64,000 nt of DNA from Candidatus Bipolaricaulis anaerobius (GTDB lineage Bacteria; Bipolaricaulota; Bipolaricaulia; Bipolaricaulales; Bipolaricaulaceae), in assembly GCF_900465355.1 (NCBI RefSeq), contig NZ_LS483254.1, forward strand, positions 1,260,339 through 1,324,338, read 5' to 3'. This document shows positions 1 to 6,649 of the stretch, one piece after another. A program made the position numbers and the translations under genes. Position 1 is the stretch's first letter. Every line of letters starts with the position of its first letter. The notes below the pieces were generated by a model. That model did no database searches, was not told the origin of the DNA, and saw only the letters and a program-made list of their open reading frames with translations.

Positions 1-1
1 T

Positions 2-1225
2 TGGCAGAACACTGACTGGCAAGAGGTCCATCCCCGTCCGGAGTTCCACCCATTCGTCCCCCGTGATGAGGCGGAGTTCGAACACTACAGCAAGTTCGCT
101 AAGCTCACCGACATCTTTCCGGTAAATAGCACGGGCATAAAGACCCATCGCGACCACTTCGTATTTGACTCCGACCGCGAGGCGCTCAAGCGCCGCATCC
201 GCACCTTTCTCGATCCCAACCTTCCCGATGAGCTGGTGCGGGAGACGTTCGGCCTCAAGGACACCCATACTTGGACGATGGCCACCAAGCGTAAGCTCCT
301 CCAACAGGATGGGGAGTGGGAGAAGAAAATAGTTCCTTGTCTATATCGACCCTTCGACATCCGTTGGCTCTTTTACCATCCTCATGCCCTTGACCGAAGC
401 CGTGAGGAGGTCATGCGCCACATGCTGGCCGGGGAAAATCTAGCGCTCGTTCTAATGAGGCAAGTTTCACTTGATGAGCCTTATACTCATATGCTCGCAA
501 CGAACATGATCGTGGACAACAGAACTTTTGTCAGCGCGAGGGGAATAACTCTCCATTTTCCCCTCTACCTCTACCCCGACCGGCGTGACCTACTCTCAAC
601 ACATGAGCCCACGGAGCGGCAGCCCAACTTAAATCCCGATGTGGTGGCCGCTCTGGCAGCCGCGTACGGCCAAGAGCCATCGTCCGAAGAAATCTTCTAC
701 TACGTCTACGCGGTGCTCTATGCCCCAACCTACCGCGAAAAGTACGCTGAGTTTTTGCGGCTGGACTTTCCCCGGATCCCGTTCACATCCGACTACGAGC
801 TTTTCAAGCAAATGGCCGAGCTGGGAAAGCGCCTTGTGGAACTTCACCTTCTTCAGTCGCCGGAGCTTGATCCGCCCATCGCCCGGTTCCAGGGCGAGGG
901 TGACGGCAAAGTTCAAACTGGCAAGAAGGGCCTCCGCTACGATGCCGAGCGGGAGCGCGTTTACATCAACGAAGGCCAGTACTTCGAGGGTGTACCGCCC
1001 GCGGTGTGGGAATATCAGATCGGCGGGTACCAGGTGTGCCAAAAATGGCTCAACGACCGAGCCGATCGCCAACTTTCCCTCGACGACATCCGCACCTACT
1101 GCCGCCTCACCACCGCCCTTTCCAAAACCATCGAGACCCAAATTGAGATAGACGGGCTGTACCAAACAGTTGAGAGAAGCCCGTTGCTTGGCAGTAGGAA
1201 CAAAATGAATGGGGGAGATGTCTGA
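2..1225 (+). CDS. Type ISP restriction-modification enzyme, C-terminal part (left-truncated by window edge)
   Basis: The reading frame is open from the first bases of the window, so this is the last 407 residues of a longer protein. The sequence resembles the C-terminal target-recognition half of single-chain type ISP / type IIG restriction-modification enzymes (LlaBIII-like): it has an IFPVNSTGIKT segment near the start, a YVYAVLYAPTYREKYAEFL segment about two thirds along, and a GYQVCQKWLNDR segment near the end. In that family the missing N-terminal half carries a nuclease, a helicase and an N6-adenine methyltransferase, and this part reads the DNA target. The stop overlaps the start of the next gene (TGATG), which implies co-translation. 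The family call is firm from pattern; whether the enzyme is intact cannot be seen. Confidence 0.8.
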   Translation, partial: WQNTDWQEVHPRPEFHPFVPRDEAEFEHYSKFAKLTDIFPVNSTGIKTHRDHFVFDSDREALKRRIRTFLDPNLPDELVRETFGLKDTHTWTMATKRKLLQQDGEWEKKIVPCLYRPFDIRWLFYHPHALDRSREEVMRHMLAGENLALVLMRQVSLDEPYTHMLATNMIVDNRTFVSARGITLHFPLYLYPDRRDLLSTHEPTERQPNLNPDVVAALAAAYGQEPSSEEIFYYVYAVLYAPTYREKYAEFLRLDFPRIPFTSDYELFKQMAELGKRLVELHLLQSPELDPPIARFQGEGDGKVQTGKKGLRYDAERERVYINEGQYFEGVPPAVWEYQIGGYQVCQKWLNDRADRQLSLDDIRTYCRLTTALSKTIETQIEIDGLYQTVERSPLLGSRNKMNGGDV

Positions 1226-1303
1226 TGGCTAAACAAGACAGCGTTGGCAAAGTGCTCTCGCTCCCGGAAGAACTCAGCGCCGATCAGGTTGAGCACCTCG
1301 GGG
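1225..1303 (+). pseudogene. 5' fragment of the nuclease-like gene interrupted by the IS element
   Basis: An ATG overlaps the stop of the restriction enzyme gene and begins a frame of 26 codons (MAKQDSVGKVLSLPEE...) that runs into the left end of the IS and stops there at 1312-1314. Removing the IS and a 2-base GG repeat joins this frame to the PD-(D/E)XK-like gene on the other side without a shift (...VEHLG + PLGAAV...). So this is the start of that gene, now separated from its body. The fragment alone is unlikely to have a function. Confidence 0.6.
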
Positions 1304-1326
1304 TGCGCCCCTGAAGCGGGACCACC
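1304..1326 (+). repeat. Left terminal inverted repeat of the IS element
   Basis: This 23-base end pairs with the right end at 2595-2617 with 4 mismatches; both have TGCGCCCCT as the outermost 9 bases. Confidence 0.8.
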
Positions 1327-1392
1327 AGGACGACTAACGACCGACGACCGACCTTCGGGTGTATTCTCCCCTGGGAAGAGAGGAGGGGTGAG

Positions 1393-1680
1393 GTGAGCAC
1401 GCAGAACGGCAGGTACAGTTCGGCGTTCAAGTTCCAGGTGGTGTTGGAATCCCTGAAGGCTGAAGGAAAAGGCGGGGAGGCTCAGGTGGCCCGGGCGTAC
1501 GGGATCCACCCAGTGACGCTGTCCAACTGGAAGAGGCAGTTCCTCCAGCGTGGACCGGAGGTGTTCGGGGGCACAGAGGAGGTCAAGGGGTACGAGAAGA
1601 GGATTGCGGATCTGGAGCGGGTAGTCGGCCAGAAGGAAGTGGAGATTGCGCTTCTCACAAATTTCTTGAAGGGGCGCTGA
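1393..1680 (+). CDS. IS3-family transposase OrfA
   Basis: This 95-residue protein has an N-terminal helix-turn-helix (about residues 8-45, ending in SNWKRQFLQRG) and a C-terminal heptad region (about 62-90) like the leucine zipper of IS3/IS911 OrfA proteins, which bind the element ends and multimerise. It starts with GTG behind GGAGGGGTGAG. OrfB begins three bases after its stop, in the -1 frame, and a slippery heptamer lies 16 bases before the OrfA stop, so an OrfAB fusion is expected as the active transposase. Confidence 0.88.
   Translation: MSTQNGRYSSAFKFQVVLESLKAEGKGGEAQVARAYGIHPVTLSNWKRQFLQRGPEVFGGTEEVKGYEKRIADLERVVGQKEVEIALLTNFLKGR
1659..1665 (+). other. Probable programmed -1 frameshift site AAATTTC
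   Basis: The heptamer sits in the OrfA frame as A AAT TTC, the X XXY YYZ form needed for tandem -1 slippage. After a slip here, reading continues CTT GAA GGG GCG CTG ACG and enters the OrfB frame exactly at its GTG. This matches how IS3-family OrfAB is known to be made. No strong downstream pseudoknot was recognised. Confidence 0.55.
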
Positions 1681-1682
1681 CG

Positions 1683-2711
1683 GTGGACAAGAAGATCGAG
1701 CTGGTGGAGGTGCACCGTGGGAAGCACGGGCTCAACCGATGCCTGCGTGCCCTGGGGGTATCGAAGGGGACCTGGCATCGCCACCAGTGCCGTCCGGCAG
1801 TGCCCGCAGCGGACGAGAAGCTGAAAGCGGAGGTGCTATCCGTGGTGCGGGAGCATCCGGCGTACGGGTACCGGAGGATCCAGGTCGAGCTGCGGGAGCG
1901 GACCGGGGAGCGGGTGAACCACAAGCGGCTGCGGAGGCTGCTTGGCACCTGGGATCTGGCTCTGCCTCGGAAGGTGGCCCGCCCCTGGCCGAGCGGGGTG
2001 CGGCAGATCCTCAGGACGGGCCGAGGGAAGCTCGATCTGGTACAGGGAAGGGAGATGGAGCCGCTGGAGGCACTGTCGACGGACTTCACGGAGATCCGGT
2101 ACGCTGGGGGAACGAAGAAGGCGCACCTGATGGCGATGGTGGATGTGGGGAGTGCGTGGGTGCCGGGGTGGGCGGTGGGGTCCTCGGCAGACCGCAGCCT
2201 GGCCCTGCGCTGCTGGGAAACGGTGAAGGAAGCGTTGGCTCACGTCGGCCGGGGAACGGAGGGGGTGATCGTGCACCACGACCACGACGCGGTGTACACA
2301 AGCTACGACTGGTTGCAGACGCTCCTCATCCGGGACCGAGCGCGGGTGTCCTACGCTGAGCGGGGTGCGCGGGACAACCCGTGGATCGAGTCGTTGTGGG
2401 GCCACTTCAAGGTGGAGAACGGTTCACTCCTCTCCGAGGCGGCGACCCTGGAGGAGCTGGAGTGGGTCATTGACCGGCAGATGCTGTACTACAACCAGGA
2501 ACGGCGGCACTCGGGACTTGGCTACCGAGCGCCGATGGCGTACCTGGAAGACGAGGGGATCCACCCAAAGGTCTTAGTCGAAATCGGCCCTCGAAGTGGT
2601 TCCGTTTTAGGGGCGCAGGTCCCCTCGGTGCTGCTGTCCTCGCTGCTGGTGGTCTATTTGTGGAGAAGAACATCACCGAGAAAGCAGCCAACCGGGAAGT
2701 ACATGAAATAG
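1683..2711 (+). CDS. IS3-family transposase OrfB (DDE integrase), reads out of the element
   Basis: This is an rve-type integrase. An N-terminal HTH_21-like region (about residues 45-90, HPAYGYRRI) precedes the catalytic core with D134 (STDFTEI), D200 (HHDHDAVYTS) and E236 (DNPWIESLWGHFK), and the usual YYNQERRHSGLGYRAP tail. OrfB has no stop inside the IS: about 31 C-terminal residues, from position 312, are encoded by host DNA beyond the right inverted repeat. Family OrfB proteins are about 280-310 residues, so the extra tail is an accident of the insertion site. Confidence 0.88.
   Translation: MDKKIELVEVHRGKHGLNRCLRALGVSKGTWHRHQCRPAVPAADEKLKAEVLSVVREHPAYGYRRIQVELRERTGERVNHKRLRRLLGTWDLALPRKVARPWPSGVRQILRTGRGKLDLVQGREMEPLEALSTDFTEIRYAGGTKKAHLMAMVDVGSAWVPGWAVGSSADRSLALRCWETVKEALAHVGRGTEGVIVHHDHDAVYTSYDWLQTLLIRDRARVSYAERGARDNPWIESLWGHFKVENGSLLSEAATLEELEWVIDRQMLYYNQERRHSGLGYRAPMAYLEDEGIHPKVLVEIGPRSGSVLGAQVPSVLLSSLLVVYLWRRTSPRKQPTGKYMK
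2595..2617 (-). repeat. Right terminal inverted repeat of the IS element
   Basis: Complement of the left end with 4 mismatches in 23. It lies inside the OrfB frame, which has no stop before it. Confidence 0.8.
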
Positions 2712-3898
2712 ACGCGTTCGGCACTGCATGGAAAGAAGGACGTCTCTACCGTGTGCTAGTCGAGGCTAAGTCTGGAGGAGGGGGGACGCGCGACTTGTTC
2801 GCCCTACTTGGGAGGAAGGTGTATCTAGACGCAGGTCTTGCTGTTCTACTTCACTCAACCCAGGAAAACCCGGAAGAGAAAGACCTGTTGCTGGCTCGTT
2901 TCGAGAAACGAGGCCATGCGGTGAAATCTTGTAGCGTCGACGATATTTCCAGTCCCCAACTGATCGCCAAGCTTTGCGAAGTCGACAATAGAACCGTCTC
3001 TGAGCGCATGAATATGATTCACAGCCTGCAAACTTGGCGATATGCATTCTGGACGGAGCGGGCCTTGTTGCATCATCTTACCCGTGAGGCTAAGTCCCTT
3101 GGTGACCGTGTGTCAAACTTGCTCACTGCTCGGAAGTTGCTTGAGAGGCTCAATGAGTGCTTTTTCCTTTTCGATTGCCGGGATCAAGCCCGACATTTAT
3201 ATGACTTCTACTCTAAACACCCTAAGTTGACGGTACAGATGATCGAGGAGCGACGGAAAATGGCTCCTGGAGATGAACTCAGGAGGCTATCGGCCGAGGA
3301 AGCCTTCAAAGCGTGCGTGTATGATGGCAGGGTTCCGGAAGTTCAGGCTTGCATGTACTTGGAGCATAGGGCTCGTTGTCTCCTGTTGAAGGCCGCAGTG
3401 GACATGGCCATGATTGCGAGAGTGCCAACAACGGGCTTCACCCTTATGGATAAGCTTGTTCCGCCTTCCTTCACGTCGTTTGCAGCACAGGTTGCTAGAA
3501 TTCCCGATCCGGAGAGGCTTCCGCAGCTCTGGCAAGCATACATTCTCGGTTGGGGTGGCTTTATTGTCACAGCCAGAGCGGAAGAGGAGTACGAGTACAT
3601 TGGCCTCGAGGCAGGGCTCAAACCCGAGCAGGTACACGTGGGCTTGAAGGCGTTTGACAAGCTGTTCCCCGTAGATGGGCGGGCCTGGCATTATAAGCAG
3701 GATGACAATACCGGGATAACCCTTCTGAAGATGGTGCCAAACGTCTTCCGATGGCTTGGCGTCCAAAGACGGCGCTGGATCTACGGTGACAAGGAATTCT
3801 TCAGAGGCCTTCCGTCCTTAGGTCGTGAAGACTGCGTGAAATGGGCCACATGTGGGTACGAATTACTGAGCGCTGATATTCAGCAGGCCCGAGCCTGA
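2660..3898 (+). CDS. PD-(D/E)XK nuclease-like protein, 3' part of the IS-interrupted gene
   Basis: The frame is open from the IS end at 2618, and the first usable start is GTG at 2660. Near the N-terminus it has E16-x-D18 followed by E35-A-K37 (HEID...LVEAKSG), the arrangement of acidic residues and lysine of restriction-endonuclease-like folds. The rest, about 370 residues, is not recognised: helical, rich in aromatic residues, no membrane segment. With the 26-codon fragment left of the IS, the original product would be about 450 residues. It directly followed the type ISP gene, so a role as defence nuclease or effector is inferred. Translation from the GTG would still keep the putative active site. 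Codon use is less GC-rich than neighbouring genes, suggesting transfer. Confidence 0.55.
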   Translation: MEKNITEKAANREVHEIDAFGTAWKEGRLYRVLVEAKSGGGGTRDLFALLGRKVYLDAGLAVLLHSTQENPEEKDLLLARFEKRGHAVKSCSVDDISSPQLIAKLCEVDNRTVSERMNMIHSLQTWRYAFWTERALLHHLTREAKSLGDRVSNLLTARKLLERLNECFFLFDCRDQARHLYDFYSKHPKLTVQMIEERRKMAPGDELRRLSAEEAFKACVYDGRVPEVQACMYLEHRARCLLLKAAVDMAMIARVPTTGFTLMDKLVPPSFTSFAAQVARIPDPERLPQLWQAYILGWGGFIVTARAEEEYEYIGLEAGLKPEQVHVGLKAFDKLFPVDGRAWHYKQDDNTGITLLKMVPNVFRWLGVQRRRWIYGDKEFFRGLPSLGREDCVKWATCGYELLSADIQQARA

Positions 3899-4010
3899 GA
3901 TGAAACCGCCAACAGGTCTACCAATCGCGGAATTGCAACCTATACCACGACACATTGGAGGCTTCGATTGATCACTGTGATACTGTAACAAGTACACGGG
4001 CTGGAAGCGC

Positions 4011-4170
4011 GGGGTCAGACCTTCATTTTCAGGCTGGTGCTTAGCTGGGAGACGATAGGGAGAAGTCATCTAGCCCTACGCGAGACCGGGGGAGCCCTGT
4101 CGCCTGACGACATCAGCTAGGCTCCCGAATCAGTTGATCTCAAGATCCTAAAAGTAAAGGTCTGACCCCC
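4011..4170. repeat. MITE-like element with terminal inverted repeats
   Basis: About 160 bases are bounded by imperfect inverted repeats: GGGGTCAGACCTTCATTTTCAGG on the left and, as complement on the right (4147-4170), GGGGGTCAGACCTTTACTTTTAGG. An inner pair GGGAGCC / GGCTCCC lies at 4090-4096 and 4120-4126. There is no coding potential. The layout is that of a non-autonomous miniature element or large palindromic repeat. Together with its flanks this fills the 281-base gap between the nuclease gene and mazF. Confidence 0.5.
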
Positions 4171-4179
4171 CGACTCGGC

Positions 4180-4533
4180 CTAGATGGGCACTAGGCCTAG
4201 GCTGATCTTGAGGGCTTCATCCACCTTCTCCATCGTCTGTGAGGTGAGTTCACCCCAGTGCTCAATCAGCCTCCGCTTATCGATCGTGCGGATCTGGTTG
4301 AGCAGGATGACCGAATCCCGCTTCAGCCCACCCTCTTGAGCTTGCACGCGCACCTCGGTTGGGTATTCCTTGGGCCCGCCGGCCGTAGTGATGGCGGCTA
4401 CGATCACCACTGGGCTATACTCATTGGCCACATCGTTCTGGATGATCACGACGGGCCGTGTCTTACCCTGCTCCGAGCCGACGACAGGGTCTAGATTGGT
4501 GAGCCAGATGTCGCCGCGCCTATATTTGGGCAA
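4180..4533 (-). CDS. mazF: MazF/PemK-family toxin (mRNA interferase)
   Basis: The 117-residue protein has the full MazF signature: an N-terminal RRGDIWLTNLDPVVGSEQGKTRPVVII segment carries the conserved GSEQ-x-KTRP active loop, followed by SVILLNQIRTIDK and a C-terminal helix. MazF toxins cut mRNA at short sequences when the antitoxin is degraded. The start is TTG, the only possible start: a stop lies four codons upstream, and AGGAG sits 6 bases before the TTG. The antitoxin gene ends 12 bases upstream, so the pair is one transcript. Confidence 0.92.
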   Translation of the reverse strand: MPKYRRGDIWLTNLDPVVGSEQGKTRPVVIIQNDVANEYSPVVIVAAITTAGGPKEYPTEVRVQAQEGGLKRDSVILLNQIRTIDKRRLIEHWGELTSQTMEKVDEALKISLGLVPI

Positions 4534-4545
4534 GCCATTCTCCTC

Positions 4546-4794
4546 TCAGGGTTCAATCTGGTCCGAGACTTCTTGCTCGGCAGCGAAGAACACTTCTGCC
4601 AGCTCACGATCTTGGGCCGCACGGGCCAGATACTGCTCCTTGAGGCGCTCTCGGAGCTGTGCCCGCTCCTCCTCGGCCAGGCGGGCCGCGGCCGCCTCGG
4701 CAACATACTGGCTGAGCTTGCGCTCCGGGACGCGGGCCCGTAGCTTGGCCCACAACTCCTCAGGCAAGGTCAGGTTCACCTTGCGCTTGGCCAT
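4546..4794 (-). CDS. mazE: MazE-like ribbon-helix-helix antitoxin
   Basis: This small protein starts MAKRKVNLTLPEELWAKL, a ribbon-helix-helix DNA-binding strand and helix, and continues into a long charged helix that would wrap the toxin. Two in-frame ATGs exist; the second (4794) is chosen because the AAGGAGG ribosome site is only one base from the first but seven from the second. It precedes mazF, as usual, and an operator palindrome lies in its promoter, so autorepression by the antitoxin or complex is likely. Confidence 0.85.
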   Translation of the reverse strand: MAKRKVNLTLPEELWAKLRARVPERKLSQYVAEAAAARLAEEERAQLRERLKEQYLARAAQDRELAEVFFAAEQEVSDQIEP

Positions 4795-4820
4795 TTTCAT
4801 ACCTCCTTATGGAGGCATAA

Positions 4821-4848
4821 TTTATACGCCCATGGGGCGTATTGTCAA
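4821..4848 (-). promoter_or_regulatory. mazEF promoter with embedded palindromic operator
   Basis: On the minus strand TTGACA (4843-4848) and TATAAA (4821-4826) are 16 bases apart. The spacer is almost filled by a perfect 8-base palindrome, ATACGCCC-ATG-GGGCGTAT (4824-4842). A ribbon-helix-helix antitoxin bound there would block RNA polymerase directly. Confidence 0.75.
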
Positions 4849-4941
4849 GCCAAACAGTTAGTCTTCGAGCATGGGAGTGAGGCGGTGCGGATGGTCGCAG
4901 CATGACATCAAGGGTTTGGTGAACCTTCCGACTGGGCCGCC

Positions 4942-5808
4942 TCACGCCTCGATCCCGAGGGCGACCCGCAGGAGCCAGCCAATCAGGAACGACAAAAGCG
5001 CCACTCCCATGCTGATGGCCACCATCTCCACCAGGGTCCTCCGGTACCCAAGGTCCCGCACCACCGCCATGAAGAAGGTGAAGGCGGCGATCACCACCAG
5101 CGCGTCGGCCAGGGCCAACCCCAGGGCGGCGTAGGGGCTTGAGAACAGGAAGAACGGGAACACCAACAGGATCACGGTGAACACATAGGCGACCCCGGTG
5201 TAGAGGGCCGCCCGCAGGGGCGCTTTCGGTCCCCGTTCGGACTTGGCGGACAGGTACTCCGAGGCCGCCATGGAGAGCGATGCCGCCACCCCGGTAATCA
5301 GCCCGGACAGCCCCACCAGGCGCGAGCTCTGCAGGGCGAAGGTGAACCCGGCCAGGGCCCCGGTCAGCTCCACCAAGGCATCGTTGACCCCCAACACCAT
5401 GGAGCTCAGGTAGCCCAGCCGTTCCTCGTCGATCAGCTCAACCAGGCTCGCCTCGTGTCCGGTCTCGTCGGCCATGATCCTCTCCAGTTCCGGGATCTTC
5501 CCGGCCACCTCGGCATAGGCACCCTCGGCCCCCCGCTCCCCTGCCTCCATGAGCTTGATGGCGAACGTGAGGCCGAATACCCGGGCGGCAAGGCGGTACA
5601 GGAAGATGCGCCACCGGCGGGGCTTCACCTCCCGGTGGGTGTAGCTGGCCAGGGACCGGTAGTGCCCCAGCTCCTCCTCGGCCAGCCGCTCCAGGACCGC
5701 GGCATTCTGCCCCTCGGCCAGCCGGGCGAGCCCCCGGTACACGTGGTGCTCGGTGATTTCGTTCCGCTGGAAGACCACCAGCTTCTCAACTAGCGATGGG
5801 TCGAGCAT
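4942..5808 (-). CDS. Membrane-bound ferritin-like / VIT1 (CCC1) iron or manganese transporter
   Basis: This is a two-domain protein of 288 residues. Residues 1-130 form a rubrerythrin-type four-helix ferritin-like domain with di-iron ligands (E20, E44-E46/H49 in EEELGHY, E115/H118 in ETGHE). Residues about 135-288 are a VIT1/CCC1 domain with about five membrane segments, beginning GYLSSMVLGVNDALVELTG. The same architecture occurs in MbfA proteins, which export Fe(II) sensed by the ferritin domain. It is transcribed alone; a TAGAAT box 7 bases before the ATG suggests a leaderless message. Confidence 0.88.
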   Translation of the reverse strand: MLDPSLVEKLVVFQRNEITEHHVYRGLARLAEGQNAAVLERLAEEELGHYRSLASYTHREVKPRRWRIFLYRLAARVFGLTFAIKLMEAGERGAEGAYAEVAGKIPELERIMADETGHEASLVELIDEERLGYLSSMVLGVNDALVELTGALAGFTFALQSSRLVGLSGLITGVAASLSMAASEYLSAKSERGPKAPLRAALYTGVAYVFTVILLVFPFFLFSSPYAALGLALADALVVIAAFTFFMAVVRDLGYRRTLVEMVAISMGVALLSFLIGWLLRVALGIEA

Positions 5809-5815
5809 GGGACGG

Positions 5816-5821
5816 ATTCTA
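5816..5821 (-). promoter_or_regulatory. -10 box TAGAAT, leaderless promoter of the ferritin-VIT1 gene
   Basis: TAGAAT ends 7 bases before the ATG, so transcription would begin at or within a base or two of the start codon. No ribosome site is present. A weak TTCACC lies 17 bases further up. Confidence 0.5.
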
Positions 5822-5862
5822 AAGCACGGCAGGCAGAGGGTGAAGTCCCACCGCGTGACGTG

Positions 5863-5911
5863 GGCAAAGAAGACGACCCCCGACCGCAGGAGCCCGCCGT
5901 CCAGGGGTCGT
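5863..5911 (-). terminator. Possible terminator of the cysteine-rich protein gene
   Basis: Reading the minus strand, ACGACCCC (5904-5911) pairs with GGGGTCGT (5873-5880) across a GC-rich 23-base loop and is followed by CTTCTTT. The long loop makes this moderate evidence. Confidence 0.4.
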
Positions 5912-5942
5912 TCACCGCTTCGCGATCAGGCGGTCGCGCCGT

Positions 5943-6542
5943 TCACCTCCCCGTGCCCGTCATGTAGAACGGGTAGAGACAGCACGGGTCACAGCACGGA
6001 TCGCAACACGGCCCACAGGTCGGAATCGGAGAGAGCTTCAGGTGGATATTGCAAATGGGGACTCCACAGGGTTTGGACGGCCGCGTGCAGAGAAGAGAGC
6101 GGCAATCCGCCCTGTCCACAAGCTTAATGTAGGTCTGCACGTCACCTTGATCGGTGGTGCTCACCACGATCCGGTAGAACCCCGCCGCCGCTTGGCTCCC
6201 CGCGGAGGTCTTCTGGTCCCACACGATCTTCGTATCCACGCTCACCGGGTTGGGATAGGTGTGCTCGTACACCACGCCCCCCAGAAACGCTTCCACCCTC
6301 CACCCGCTGATCTGGGTTGTGATCGGACAGCAACAGGAGCAGAGCCGGCCTTGCGGGACGATCACCTCGATGAGAATCGCCTCCCCCAACCAGAACCCCT
6401 CGTAACAGGAGGGCTCAGGGGAAGGAGAAGGGCAACATGGGGGCGGAGGGCAACACGAAGGCGGAGGACAACAGGACTGCCCCCACGCCAGCCCGGCCCC
6501 CAGCACCAGGACCGCCGCAATCATGACCGCCACCCGCTTCAT
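5943..6542 (-). CDS. Exported cysteine-rich protein of unknown function
   Basis: The product has 199 residues and starts with a signal peptide (MKRVAVMIAAVLVLGAGLAWG, cut before QSCC). After it come CC-PPP repeats, a CSCCC cluster in the middle, a beta-rich central part, and a C-terminal CGPCCDPCCDPCC array; I count 22 cysteines. The paired cysteines could hold metal or crosslink the protein by disulfides outside the membrane. The start is chosen because GGAGG lies 7 bases upstream and the signal peptide begins there; the frame stays open further upstream without coding character. No family is recognised. Confidence 0.65.
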   Translation of the reverse strand: MKRVAVMIAAVLVLGAGLAWGQSCCPPPSCCPPPPCCPSPSPEPSCYEGFWLGEAILIEVIVPQGRLCSCCCPITTQISGWRVEAFLGGVVYEHTYPNPVSVDTKIVWDQKTSAGSQAAAGFYRIVVSTTDQGDVQTYIKLVDRADCRSLLCTRPSKPCGVPICNIHLKLSPIPTCGPCCDPCCDPCCLYPFYMTGTGR

Positions 6543-6636
6543 AGGACCACCTCCGCGGCATTGTACAGCGGCGCGGTGTCGCCGCCTGACCCTCGCCCAC
6601 CGGACCGCGCGGATAGGCTGCCAGCCACTCCTCCGG

Positions 6637-6642
6637 TAGGAT
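6637..6642 (+). promoter_or_regulatory. -10 box TAGGAT, leaderless promoter
   Basis: TAGGAT is followed by 7 bases and the ATG of the metallopeptidase-HEPN gene. There is no clear ribosome site or -35 box. Confidence 0.4.
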
Positions 6643-6649
6643 TGGGGCC

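Larger units (their letters stand above)
1304..2617 (+). mobile_element. IS3-family insertion sequence, 1314 bp
   Basis: The element has two overlapping-frame transposase genes and imperfect terminal inverted repeats of 23 bases (19 match), starting TGCGCCCCT on the left and ending AGGGGCGCA on the right, with the TG...CA ends usual for IS3 elements. Flanks share only GG on each side, so a full target duplication is not visible. Coding parts and the DDE triad look intact, so it may still be active. It splits a gene that followed the restriction-modification gene. Confidence 0.85.

Noticed and set aside
1304..2617. Target-site duplication of 3-5 bases around the IS
   Set aside because: The 3-base flanks are GGG and GGT; only GG is shared. 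A full duplication is not visible.
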